Shown in pieces: positions 1 to 7,769 of a stretch of DNA of 14,031 nt. The notes beneath the pieces were generated by a model. That model was not told the DNA's origin. It saw nothing but the letters and a program-made list of their open reading frames with translations, and did not search any database. Source of the stretch: an uncultured Myxococcales bacterium (GTDB lineage Bacteria > Myxococcota_A > Polyangia > Polyangiales > Polyangiaceae); the NCBI GenBank assembly GCA_937998045.1, contig CALKVG010000416.1, positions 1-14,031 on the forward strand, given 5' to 3'. How positions within the stretch are numbered: the first letter of the stretch is position 1; each line of letters opens with the position of its first letter. The position numbers and the translations under genes are program-made.

Positions 1-2
1 TC

Positions 3-839
3 CTCGCGGCGAAACGGCTGCTGGGAGGCGTGGCCATCGCGAGCTGCGTCGGCGGCGCGCTGGCTGCATTCGCCTGCGGGGGCACGACCGGGCGCGAGGG
101 GCTCCCGATGCCCGAGGGCGACGACGGCAGCGCGGACGCGACGATCGACGCGGGGCTGGACGTATCGCCGATCATGTACGCCGATCGCGTCCTGCCGGAG
201 GTGGGCGCGCCCCCAAGCGCGAGCGACGGGGGCGAGGCCGGTTATCCCTGGCCAAGCTGTCCGCCGTTCATCCCCGTTCCGTTCGGCCCCGACGGAGCCC
301 CCGCGGAGCTGGGGATGGAAATCGACCAGATCCCGGCGGTTTACAACGACGCCGGCACCGTCGTACCGGCGCCCGACGCGAGCGCCTGCGCCACCTACGG
401 CTGGCTGGGCACGACGACGATCGATTCGTGCGTGACTTCGCAGTCGGCCGGTTCGCCGGGCGGAATGGACTACCTCTTTTTCCCGCCCTGCAACTGGTGC
501 GTCGACGCAGGCATCGCCAAGCAGGGCCCGAACGTCGGAGTCGGGCGATACGACAATTGCATCGCCCTTTACGAGTGCCTCATGAGCACCGGCTGCGGGA
601 CGACCGGAAGCGCGACGTGTCTGTGCGGGGACGGCTCCGTCGCGACGTGCGACGCGTCGGGCCCCTGCGGCACGCAGGAGCTCGCAGCTCTCGAGCGCAA
701 CTCCGACTCGATCCAGGACGCCCTGAAGAACTACGGGAACCTCGATCCGATGTCGCTCGGGTACTGCGGCGCGGCGCTCAATCAGCTGTTTCAGAACGCG
801 CGATCGGACAATTGCTTCCCCGCCGACGCGGGCCACTGA
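3..839 (+). CDS. Cys-rich secreted lipoprotein, 5' end cut by window edge
   Basis: No known function is recognised. A GTG at 30 could start the gene, but the reading frame is open to the window edge. The residues before that GTG (LAAKRLLGG) supply the basic n-region of a signal peptide, so the true start most likely lies upstream of the window. Lipobox candidates are IASC (Cys at 45-47) or, less ideal, AFAC (Cys at 75-77). An acidic, low-complexity linker follows. The C-terminal half then holds 14 cysteines, including a CNWC pair and a C-x5-C-x5-C-x7-C-x-C run at about 558-629. That spacing is the same as in the lipoproteins at 854-2011 and 12004-13584. The tail NQLFQNARSDNC also resembles their tails but is followed by FPADAGH instead of ending in CLQ. 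It is the first visible gene of an operon, 14 nt before the next gene. It is probably exported and anchored to a membrane, with the Cys module disulfide-bonded outside the cytoplasm (inference). Confidence 0.8.
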   Translation, partial: LAAKRLLGGVAIASCVGGALAAFACGGTTGREGLPMPEGDDGSADATIDAGLDVSPIMYADRVLPEVGAPPSASDGGEAGYPWPSCPPFIPVPFGPDGAPAELGMEIDQIPAVYNDAGTVVPAPDASACATYGWLGTTTIDSCVTSQSAGSPGGMDYLFFPPCNWCVDAGIAKQGPNVGVGRYDNCIALYECLMSTGCGTTGSATCLCGDGSVATCDASGPCGTQELAALERNSDSIQDALKNYGNLDPMSLGYCGAALNQLFQNARSDNCFPADAGH

Positions 840-853
840 GGAGCGGTGACCAC

Positions 854-2011
854 GTGCGACGAGAAGCCTCCAGGAACGGGGTGAAGTCGATCGCGGGCTC
901 CCTCGCCGTCCTCGCGGCGATGGCGGCCGTGACAGCCGGTTGCTCGGACGTCGGCGACAGCAGCGCCGTCCCTCAAGCCGACGCGAGCGCGCTCGACGCG
1001 CCGCTGCAAGGCGATGCCGGCGGAGGCGGCGACGATTCGAGCGGGGACGACAGCGCCGGCGGCGACGACTCTTCCACGGGAGACGACTCGTCCTCAGGCG
1101 ACGATACGACCACCCCCTTGGGCGACGACGCGAACGTCGGTATCGACATGGGCGTCGGCGACGGAGAGGTGGACGCGTCCGTCGGCGACGGGACCACCGC
1201 CGACGCAGAGGACGCCGGCGCGAGCGACGCTCCGTCCGGAGCGGACGCGCCCGAAGCCGCCGGCGACGATGCGGGCGCCGATTCGAGCGCGGACACCGGG
1301 GCGGCCGATACCGGAACTGCGGATACCGGCGCCGCGGACACGGGAGCGAAGGACAGCGGCGCGATCGACAGCGGCGCGCGCGACGCCGAGGGCGCCGACG
1401 CGACGATCGACTCGAGCGCGCCGGAGGCCGGCGGCGACGCGACCGAAGCCGGAGGCGCTCTCGTGCCCTGCACGACCGCCGGGCAGACGAACTGCGTAAA
1501 GTGCGACGGGTGGTCGAACGGCGTCTGCACCGCGACCGAGGCGGTGCTCGTCCAGCACGACATCGATAAGCATTTCGTGACCGGGCCTGGCGTTGAGTCC
1601 TACACTCCCGGCTCGCCGAGCCCCTGCTACGAGTGCCTGCTGACCGGCGGTTGCCTCGACGACTCGACGTTCGGAGACATGGGGAACGAGTGCGGCGACT
1701 CGCTGACGGTCGGAACAGCCGGGGACTGCATCACGACCCTGACCTGCCTCGTGCACTCCGGATGCGCGGTCAGCGCCGTCAGCACCTGCTATTGCGGGAC
1801 TGCCGGCGTGGCCACCGCATGCCAGGGCAACCCCGCTCCGGGACCCATCAACGGCGCGTGCGCGAGCGAGATCGCGGCGGGCATCGGCTTCCCGGAGACC
1901 GACGGCACCGACATCACGAAGAACCTCACCGACAAGACGAGAGCCTCCGGGATCGGCGACCAGGTCATGCAGTGCGCCAACTCGAACGGGTGCACGGGGT
2001 GCTTGCAATGA
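854..2011 (+). CDS. Cys-rich lipoprotein with acidic repeat linker and 18-Cys C-terminal module
   Basis: Function unknown. From GTG 854 the protein has 385 residues. AGGAG at 839-843 lies 10 nt upstream. A second GTG at 881, with AGGA 5 nt upstream, would give the compact signal peptide MKSIAGSLAVLAAMAAVTAGC and remains possible. The lipobox is TAGC. Residues of roughly 35-200 form a low-complexity Asp/Ser/Gly/Ala stalk, including GDDS-type repeats and seven pentapeptide units of the form D-T/S-G-A-x (1292-1396). The C-terminal module, about residues 205-385, has 18 cysteines. All 18 align with those of the protein at 12004-13584, and both proteins end in CAxSNxCxxCLQ directly before the stop. 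The stop overlaps the ATG of the next gene (ATGA), so translation is probably coupled. The layout of lipid anchor, long flexible acidic stalk and disulfide-rich head suggests surface display (inference). Confidence 0.85.
   Translation: MRREASRNGVKSIAGSLAVLAAMAAVTAGCSDVGDSSAVPQADASALDAPLQGDAGGGGDDSSGDDSAGGDDSSTGDDSSSGDDTTTPLGDDANVGIDMGVGDGEVDASVGDGTTADAEDAGASDAPSGADAPEAAGDDAGADSSADTGAADTGTADTGAADTGAKDSGAIDSGARDAEGADATIDSSAPEAGGDATEAGGALVPCTTAGQTNCVKCDGWSNGVCTATEAVLVQHDIDKHFVTGPGVESYTPGSPSPCYECLLTGGCLDDSTFGDMGNECGDSLTVGTAGDCITTLTCLVHSGCAVSAVSTCYCGTAGVATACQGNPAPGPINGACASEIAAGIGFPETDGTDITKNLTDKTRASGIGDQVMQCANSNGCTGCLQ
1292..1396 (+). repeat. Seven tandem 15-nt units coding D-T/S-G-A-x pentapeptides
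   Basis: Units begin at 1292, 1307, 1322, 1337, 1352, 1367 and 1382, and each starts with GAC or GAT. They encode DTGAA, DTGTA, DTGAA, DTGAK, DSGAI, DSGAR and the divergent DAEGA. The units stay in frame within the stalk of the lipoprotein at 854-2011. Synonymous differences between units show the array is not a very recent expansion. Copy number could vary between strains. Confidence 0.85.
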
Positions 2012-3612
2012 CGCGGATCGCCTTCGCCGCGCTCGTCGTGACCGCATGCGCCCTGGCGGCGTGCGCGCGGCCCGGAAGGGGCGGAACGACCCCGCAAGAC
2101 TCGGCGGACGCGCAGGAGCTGCAAGCGATGCGGGGCCGTCAGCCGCACGCCGCGGAGCTCGTCGCCCGCGGCGAGTCGCTCGTGGCGACGGGCGCGTTGC
2201 GCGAGGGCGACGCGCTCTTCCGGCAGGCGGAGGCCGAAGACCCGAACGGCGCCCTGCCTTGGCGTCGCGACTGCGAGGCACGAACGGCGCTCGGCGAGCG
2301 AGACGAAGCCGTTCTCGCCTGCTCGAACGCCCTCCAGCGCGACCGCTCCGGGACCAACGTCCGCGCGCTGGTGCGCGCCCTGGTCGACGGGCCGAACCCG
2401 CCGACGACCGCGCAGCTCGTGCAAGCGCTCATGCTCACGGGCACCCAGCACGAACGGTCGCCGGGCTCGCCGGCGGCCGCGGCGGCCGCGTGCACGATCG
2501 CGGAGAGGACAGGAAACGAGATCATGCTGCAACGATGCGCCGAGGAGCTCCAGGCAATCGCCCCCGACGATCCGGATACGCGAAAGGCGATCGCCGCGCT
2601 GTCGTCGCAGTGCCCGCCGTGGCGGTTCTGGGCGGGGTGGATCGCCATTTTGTCCGCGGTCGTGCTCACCGCCGCACACGCCGTCCGTGGTCTCCTACGC
2701 AGAGTTCCCAAGCGCGCAGGCGTCGCGACCGTGACGGCCGTCTTTGCCGTGATCTCGTCGTTCTCGGCGACCGCTCACGCGCAGCAGTTCGGCCCCAAGC
2801 AGCCGAGGGAGAACCTGGGAACGAGGTTCCCCATCGACGACGAGCACCCCGAGCAGAGCGTCCCGAGCGAGAAGGACCGGAACGCCGACCCGCTGGAGTT
2901 CGGGTACTGGATCCAGGACGTCGCGTCGAAAGCCGACCGAGCGTCCAAGAAGGGCGACCACCTCAAGTCGGCGCGTTTGTACGAGGCGCTGGCCCTCGCC
3001 GTGCCCGACCGAGCCGTCGGATCGATCCATGCTTGCCAGGAATACGAGGCGGCCGGCGATCGCGACAAGGCGATCGCGACGTGCGCGCAGGCCCTCACCC
3101 GCGACGGCTTGACCGTGAGCGACTACACGCGCTTCGTTCATCTGATTCTCGGGAAGCCCGGACGCCTCGCGCCGAACGAGGTCGCCGCGCTGGGCGAGGT
3201 GCTCTCGCACATGCGGGAGGACCCGGGCGGTCTGGACTTCGTCGACGAGCTCGAATGCGAAGTGGGGACGCGCACGTCGAACGTGGCGCAGCTCAAGGAG
3301 TGCACGGCGAACCTCGCGGCGCGCAATCCCGACGACCCGAAGACGATCTCCTACGAGTGGGCGCTCGCCATCCAGGAGGGGAATTTCTCTCGCGCCGAGC
3401 AGCTCATCGAGCGCGCGCGCGAGCGGGGGATGGCCAGCGACAGTCTCGACAACATGCGGCACGAGACCGCGGCCAGCGCACGACGGCATCGCATTCAGGT
3501 GGCGCTCGCCCTTCTCGCGATCGCCCTCCTCCTGGGCGGTGTCGGCGTGGCGGCACGCGCTGTCGCGCGGCGCCGCGTCGCGGCGCCGGCCATCGCGCCG
3601 AAAGAGGCGTAG
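2008..3612 (+). CDS. Duplicated TPR-like lipoprotein/membrane protein
   Basis: The protein has 534 residues from ATG 2008, which overlaps the upstream TGA (ATGA). N-terminal MTRIAFAALVVTACALAAC carries the lipobox LAAC (Cys19). Residues of roughly 45-200 are helical TPR-like repeats (for example ALGERDEAVLACSNAL). A transmembrane segment follows at about 205-228, then a basic loop RRVPKR. A second hydrophobic segment at about 238-258 ends in AHA|QQ and looks like a Sec signal peptide. A second TPR-like region spans about 290-480, and a last transmembrane helix about 496-518 has a basic tail. The two halves are homologous: Cys89/105/162/177 match Cys343/359/417/432. The predicted topology puts both TPR halves in the periplasm and both basic loops in the cytoplasm. 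TPR folds usually bind proteins, and co-translation with Cys-rich lipoproteins suggests a scaffold or assembly partner. That role is inference. Confidence 0.85.
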   Translation: MTRIAFAALVVTACALAACARPGRGGTTPQDSADAQELQAMRGRQPHAAELVARGESLVATGALREGDALFRQAEAEDPNGALPWRRDCEARTALGERDEAVLACSNALQRDRSGTNVRALVRALVDGPNPPTTAQLVQALMLTGTQHERSPGSPAAAAAACTIAERTGNEIMLQRCAEELQAIAPDDPDTRKAIAALSSQCPPWRFWAGWIAILSAVVLTAAHAVRGLLRRVPKRAGVATVTAVFAVISSFSATAHAQQFGPKQPRENLGTRFPIDDEHPEQSVPSEKDRNADPLEFGYWIQDVASKADRASKKGDHLKSARLYEALALAVPDRAVGSIHACQEYEAAGDRDKAIATCAQALTRDGLTVSDYTRFVHLILGKPGRLAPNEVAALGEVLSHMREDPGGLDFVDELECEVGTRTSNVAQLKECTANLAARNPDDPKTISYEWALAIQEGNFSRAEQLIERARERGMASDSLDNMRHETAASARRHRIQVALALLAIALLLGGVGVAARAVARRRVAAPAIAPKEA

Positions 3613-4015
3613 AGCCCGACTCGGAACTGAACGCCCACGCGGGCGGAGACCTCGTGAAGCGTGTGGCTGTTGTCGCGGGCGTCGTTGTCGACGATATCCG
3701 CGCCACCGAGCCATCCTCCGCTCCGCTCGGTGGTCCTCGCTCCCAAACGCTGCGCGCCCTGCTGGTCGAGCGGCGGGATCGCGTGCAGAGGCGGAGCGTC
3801 CTCCGAGCGACACGCATCGGCGAGCCAGCCGGAGAACCGGACCCGCACCGTCGACACGCACGCTCGAACGACCGCGCGACGAACTCCGCAGCGCCGGTCG
3901 GTTCCTGCAGAGCGCGCGCGGCGGCGTTGGTTATGGCTTCAGCGAAACGCCGCTCCTCGCCGGATGAGACCGGGCCGGCCGCGACGAGTGCCGGCCGCGA
4001 AGGACGCAAACCAAC
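3613..4015. other. Gene-poor gap, possible minus-strand coding remnant
   Basis: No open frame here has a convincing start, ribosome site and sensible product together. I see no tRNA-like or rRNA-like sequence. The minus frame running from about 3857 down to 3613 has coding-like third positions (mostly C or G) and a plausible-looking stretch around GGADIVDNDARDNSHTLHEV, but it runs on into the 3' end of the TPR gene without a sensible stop. It may be a remnant. A terminator for the plus-strand operon is not evident until 4018. Confidence 0.4.
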
Positions 4016-4017
4016 GA

Positions 4018-4051
4018 AAAAGGCGCGCCCCGTCGCCGGGACGCGCCTTTT
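4018..4051. terminator. Bidirectional intrinsic terminator between convergent genes
   Basis: A perfect 10-bp stem, AAAAGGCGCG (4018-4027) with CGCGCCTTTT (4042-4051), encloses a 14-nt loop that can itself pair CCC with GGG. The A-run on the left arm becomes a U-run on the minus transcript, and the T-run on the right arm serves the plus transcript. The hairpin lies 27 nt past the stop of the minus-strand gene at 4079 and about 400 nt past the plus-strand stop at 3612. Confidence 0.85.
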
Positions 4052-4078
4052 CGAAGGCAAGACGGAGAGGCTAGCGAA

Positions 4079-6277
4079 TCAGTTGCAGGCGCCGGTCCCG
4101 CTATTGAAGTCCGCCACGCAGCGGCACGTCGGCGAGCACTTGTCGCCGGTGGTGCCGTTGTTCACGCCGTCGTCGCACTCCTCGTAGGCTTCCTTCGTGC
4201 CGTTGCCGCACACGGTGCTGGCCGTCGGAACGCCGGACGGGTTGGCGGTGCAGCCGTTGACGTTTGCCGGCAGCGAGGACGGGGTCTTCGGTGTCGGGTT
4301 GCACACCACCTGCTCGTTGAAGTCCTCGCAGAACTGCGTATCGGCGCCGGACGGGCTCTGCGAGCCGAGCGTGAAGAAGCCGTTGCCGGTGATGATCGAG
4401 TTCATGTTGGCGGGGTTCGACTCGAAGACGGCGAGCTTGAGCTCGTCGGCCGCGCCGGGGTCACCCGTGCTGGCCGCGATGTTCTCGAAGCCCGGGAGCG
4501 ACACGAAGTAGAGCTTGCGCGAGAGCTGGTACTCGCCCGGGTTGCCGAGGAGCTGCACCGTCGCGGTGCTCGGCGAGATTTGCGCGACGCGCAGAGAGGC
4601 GATCGCGCCCGGGGTCGTGCCGCCGGGAGCCGGATTCGCGCGCTTGCTGAAGTCGGACGCGCCGGCGCCGGCGTAGCCGATGCTGCACGCGTCCGCCTGC
4701 GTAAGGCAGCCGATCTGATCGGTCATGTCGACGAGCTGGCAGGCCGCGTTGGTCGACGTGGTCCCGAAGATCGTCTCGACCTGGTGAATGCGGCTGAATC
4801 CGCCCGCGAAGTCGGTCGTCACGCCGAGCGACGGGATCGAGTACTGTGCGTAACCGATCGAGGGCTCGACCGTCGTGCCGTCACGCATCTGCAGGTTGTA
4901 GATACGGCCGTCGGGGCTGCCGAGGTTGCGGTTCTGGAGCGCGGCGACCGTCGACTTCGTGGCGACGCACTGCGAGGTGTTGTTGACCGAGTCGATCGGA
5001 ACGAGACAGCCGCCGGCGATGAGCGCGTCGCCGTTGGGGCACTCGGCGCTGTGCTTCGTACCCGTGCCGCGGGTGGCGCAGGTGAAGACCGTCGCCGGCT
5101 TGCCGAACGCGAATGTGTTGCACACATTCGTCGGGTACTGCTTGAGCGGCGTAGGCAGCGTGAGCATCCAGTCGCTGTCCGGCATCGGGACCACGAGGCC
5201 GAGGGCGCCGTCGAGGTTGCAGACCTCCTCGCCCGGACGCGCGTGCACGTTCGTCGCGCCGCCGAGGCAGGTGCGCCGGATGGGGTCGTTGTCCTGGAAC
5301 TGGGTCGGCAGGACGTCGGCGCCGAGCGCGCCCTGCGTCGGGTCGGGGTTGTCGCCCCAGGTGCCGGGCGGCGGGCGGCGGTGCGAGCCGTCGCTGGCGG
5401 TCGTGTCGAGCACGCCGCCGGGGCCGATCCACTGCTTGTGCGCGCCGAGAGCGCAGTTCGCGTTCGCCGCGCTCGTGTCCCAGTTGAGCGCGTTGCAGTA
5501 GGGGCTGGCGCCGAAGCCGTTGCCGCTGCTGTTCGACGTGCCCGGCGTGATGCCGAGGATCGACGCGAAGACGTCCGACGTTCCGGACGTGTCGTCGCGG
5601 CGGTACGCGTGCCAGAGCGCGCCGTTCACCGGGGCGGCGCCGCACTGGCTCACGGGGTTCGTACAGCCCTCGCCCTGCATCAGCTTGCCCCAGTTGGCGA
5701 CGAGCGCCTGGCGAGCAGCGCTGTTGCAATCGGCGGTGGCGCTCGGGTTCGAGAGGTCCAGGCCTCCGTAAATGAGGGCGAGGATCCACTTCCAGTTCTG
5801 CGCCGCGTTGCTCGTGAAGACGCCGGTCGTGCCGCTGGCGGCGAGACCGCTGCCGCTGTTGTCCGAGGAGCCGTTGCACGCGGCGGTCGACTGACCGGCC
5901 GACAACGCCGAGGCCCAGATGCCGACGGCGTCGAGGCCGACGACGATGGACGACGCGTTGGTGGCGCCCGAGCCGTTCGTCCCGTTGTTGAACGCGCAGA
6001 CGTGCGCTTCGTTCTTCATCATGCGCGACATCGGGCCGCTTTGCTGCTTCGAGTTCGCAGCGAGGAACGGCGACGTCGACCCGGACATCGCGGAAGCCGC
6101 GTTGCCGGAGCCGCCGCCCACGTACGCGTTCGCCGGCGTGATACCAGCGGCCGAAATGGCCTGCGTGGTCACGTTGAACAGCGTGTCCGAGCCCTGGTAC
6201 GGGCTCACTATGGCGGCCGCACCGGCCGCCCCTGCACCGATCACCAAGAACGTGGCGATCGCTATGGTTTTTTTCAT
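4079..6277 (-). CDS. Secreted PstS-like substrate-binding protein with myxobacterial disulfide repeat
   Basis: The protein has 732 residues. The ATG at 6277 is chosen because GGAGGA lies 6 nt upstream and the product opens with a classic signal peptide (MKKTIAIATFLVIGAGAAGA), probably cut by signal peptidase I after Ala20 or Ala22. No lipobox is present. The mature part resembles the phosphate-binding PstS/PBP-like fold. It has GSDTLFN near residue 29, YVGGGSGNAASAM, then YRRDDTSGTSDVF at 225-237 (compare the PstS R-x-D-x-SGT ligand loop), IGYAGAG near 533, and YQLSRKLYFV near 582 (compare PstS YPLxRxLY). It is about twice the length of a usual PstS, with several inserted segments. Residues of roughly 690-720 (CGNG, ECDDG, GDKCSPTC) match the 'Myxococcus cysteine-rich repeat' seen on secreted myxobacterial proteins. 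No pstCAB genes are nearby, so a transport role is doubtful. An extracellular or surface phosphate-like ligand binder is more likely (inference). Confidence 0.8.
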   Translation of the reverse strand: MKKTIAIATFLVIGAGAAGAAAIVSPYQGSDTLFNVTTQAISAAGITPANAYVGGGSGNAASAMSGSTSPFLAANSKQQSGPMSRMMKNEAHVCAFNNGTNGSGATNASSIVVGLDAVGIWASALSAGQSTAACNGSSDNSGSGLAASGTTGVFTSNAAQNWKWILALIYGGLDLSNPSATADCNSAARQALVANWGKLMQGEGCTNPVSQCGAAPVNGALWHAYRRDDTSGTSDVFASILGITPGTSNSSGNGFGASPYCNALNWDTSAANANCALGAHKQWIGPGGVLDTTASDGSHRRPPPGTWGDNPDPTQGALGADVLPTQFQDNDPIRRTCLGGATNVHARPGEEVCNLDGALGLVVPMPDSDWMLTLPTPLKQYPTNVCNTFAFGKPATVFTCATRGTGTKHSAECPNGDALIAGGCLVPIDSVNNTSQCVATKSTVAALQNRNLGSPDGRIYNLQMRDGTTVEPSIGYAQYSIPSLGVTTDFAGGFSRIHQVETIFGTTSTNAACQLVDMTDQIGCLTQADACSIGYAGAGASDFSKRANPAPGGTTPGAIASLRVAQISPSTATVQLLGNPGEYQLSRKLYFVSLPGFENIAASTGDPGAADELKLAVFESNPANMNSIITGNGFFTLGSQSPSGADTQFCEDFNEQVVCNPTPKTPSSLPANVNGCTANPSGVPTASTVCGNGTKEAYEECDDGVNNGTTGDKCSPTCRCVADFNSGTGACN

Positions 6278-6680
6278 CGCAGATCCTCCGGTTGCGGCTT
6301 TCGGGCACCGCATGGTCGCTGCGCGCGAACCGACCAAAGGCCGCGCGAGCGGGCGCCCCCTAGTACAAGGTCCGGACCATCCGGGGCGCCTTCCGCCCAC
6401 CTGCTTTGCAAGCACGTAGAAACAGGAGCGAAATCCCAAAATGTCGGGTTGGAGCGGGCGGGTAGTTCGCGAGGTCGTAACGGAGAAGGGCGATGGGTGT
6501 CATCAAACCCTACGATTCCCGGAAATCGGAGTTCGGTTTTCGGATGTGCACTTTCCGTCCTGCGCGCACGTCCGTGCCGTCGGCGAAGTCCGGCAAAGGC
6601 GAAGCGATACGCCGCCGCGAGCAGCAGCCGTGCTCTCGTCGCGCCCGCACCCGGCACCGCGCGCGGGGGTTCGGTTCCAG
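6278..6680. other. Intergenic region upstream of the PstS-like gene
   Basis: This 403-nt stretch separates the signal peptidase gene from the PstS-like gene. It contains the ribosome site noted separately and a perfect 10-bp palindrome GGTCCGGACC at 6369-6378. A less G+C-rich patch at about 6420-6560 could hold a promoter reading leftward. I could not identify convincing -35/-10 boxes or a terminator for the signal peptidase gene. Read-through transcription from 11572 to 4079 cannot be excluded. Confidence 0.4.
6284..6289 (-). promoter_or_regulatory. Strong Shine-Dalgarno site fixing the start at 6277
   Basis: The minus strand reads GGAGGA, 6 nt before the ATG at 6277. This decides against the longer in-frame extension up to 6439, whose added residues look non-coding and would bury the signal peptide. 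Confidence 0.8.
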
Positions 6681-7769
6681 CTACGGGGCCGGCGGCGTCG
6701 TGTCCTTCGGGCGATTCGCGAGACACCGCGCGACGCCCTGCCGGAGATCCGCGGCCATCGACGGCAGCGGTTCGCGCACTTCCAGGTCGTCCAGCGGGCG
6801 CAGGAACCGGCCTAAGTCGGCCCGACCGCTCGGCTGCGTTCCGGCGAGGAACGACGCCGTCCGCGCGTCGACGGCGTTCAGCGGAACGCCCCCTCCGTGG
6901 CCTCCGTTGTAAGCCCGCGAGTCGACGCTGTTCCCGCGGTTGTCCCCGAGAACGAATATCTCTCCCGGCGTTACGGCGTACGTGTCCTCGAATGGCAAGC
7001 CCATTGCGTAAACCGCCAGATACGCCCGATCTTCGAGAAATTCGACGCGCAGACGACCGTGCACGCCTCGTCCCGTCGTATCGGGGACGACGTAGAGGTA
7101 CTCGCCGGCGTCGCAGCTCGGGACGGGCCAGCCGTTGATCACCGGCGTCCCGCCTCGCATGGAGATGCGGTCGCCCGGGAGACCGATGACGCGCTTTACT
7201 ACCGTATCGGGCAGGCGCAGCGCGCCGGTGACGTCGACGACTGCGGAACCGCGAAATACGACGATGTCGCCGCGCCGCGGCCCGAGCGCTCCTCCGTACG
7301 GATGCATCCGGCCGAAGACGAGATCGTCCGGCTCGAGCGTCGGCACCATCGACGCGCTGAGCACGCGGTACGGCCGGGCCATCGAACGCACCGCGACCGC
7401 AGCGCCTGCCGCTACGGCGATCAGGAGGACCAGGCTCGCGGTTTCCCATAGCGGTCGACTCTTCCGCGCGATCGCAGCGGTGTTCGCGGGCCGCGCGACG
7501 ACCGGCAAGTACGCCCGCCAGTAGTGCGCCAATCCGGAGAACACCACGAACAGCGCGACGCCGAAGGGCAACGGGTAACGATGGCCGAGGGAGGACACGA
7601 CGCCCGGAAACCCGGCTCCGACGGCGGGGACGAAGTACCGCACCACTGCGATGGCCAGCGCGCCGGGCAACACCACGAGGACGAGCGCGCCGATGACGCG
7701 GTGAGAAGCGGCCCGCCACGACGGAAGGTCGGACGACGACGGCAAGGCGCTGGTCCCAGCCGCCGTCAC
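6681..7769 (-). CDS. lepB: Type I signal peptidase (S26) with extra N-terminal membrane segments
   Basis: The protein has 362 residues from GTG 7769. That GTG overlaps the upstream TGA (GTGA), and no better ribosome site favours the GTG at 7784. Type I signal peptidases remove Sec signal peptides from exported proteins at the outer face of the cytoplasmic membrane using a Ser-Lys dyad. The motifs are in order: SASMVPTL with nucleophile Ser about 140; PRRGDIVVF about 164-172; VVKRVIGLPGD with general-base Lys about 192; VLGDNRGNSVDSR about 273-285. Three hydrophobic stretches precede the catalytic part (about 25-50, 66-90 and 107-127), whereas most bacterial enzymes have one or two. The catalytic domain is complete and should be active. 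The neighbouring multihaem gene product is a lipoprotein, which lipoprotein signal peptidase would process. It is therefore not an obvious substrate, whereas the PstS-like protein encoded downstream is. The symbol denotes the family; a second housekeeping copy may exist elsewhere. Confidence 0.93.
   Translation of the reverse strand: MTAAGTSALPSSSDLPSWRAASHRVIGALVLVVLPGALAIAVVRYFVPAVGAGFPGVVSSLGHRYPLPFGVALFVVFSGLAHYWRAYLPVVARPANTAAIARKSRPLWETASLVLLIAVAAGAAVAVRSMARPYRVLSASMVPTLEPDDLVFGRMHPYGGALGPRRGDIVVFRGSAVVDVTGALRLPDTVVKRVIGLPGDRISMRGGTPVINGWPVPSCDAGEYLYVVPDTTGRGVHGRLRVEFLEDRAYLAVYAMGLPFEDTYAVTPGEIFVLGDNRGNSVDSRAYNGGHGGGVPLNAVDARTASFLAGTQPSGRADLGRFLRPLDDLEVREPLPSMAADLRQGVARCLANRPKDTTPPAP

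Noticed and set aside
30..839. GTG at 30 as the true start of the first gene
   Set aside because: It would remove the basic residues KR from the signal peptide. The frame is open to the window edge, so a start outside the window is more likely.
3404..4060. 218-codon minus-strand open frame covering the gap after the TPR gene
   Set aside because: It begins beyond the bidirectional terminator hairpin, runs well into the TPR gene and has a Ser/Arg/Pro-rich product.
6369..6378. 10-bp palindrome GGTCCGGACC as an operator
   Set aside because: A single short G+C-rich palindrome is expected by chance in this base composition, and no second site or regulator gene supports it.
4079..6439. Upstream start at 6439 for the PstS-like gene
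   Set aside because: The added N-terminus is low quality and would bury a classic signal peptide. GGAGGA at 6284-6289 points to ATG 6277.
6441..6815. Plus-strand open frame of 124 codons with AGGAG 11 nt upstream
   Set aside because: Its last third runs antisense into the complete signal peptidase gene and becomes arginine-rich. There is no motif, so the ribosome-site match is probably chance.
4580..7138. 852-codon plus-strand open frame opposite the PstS-like and signal peptidase genes
   Set aside because: It spans the intergenic gap and two real antisense genes, and the product is a repetitive Arg/Ala/Val string.
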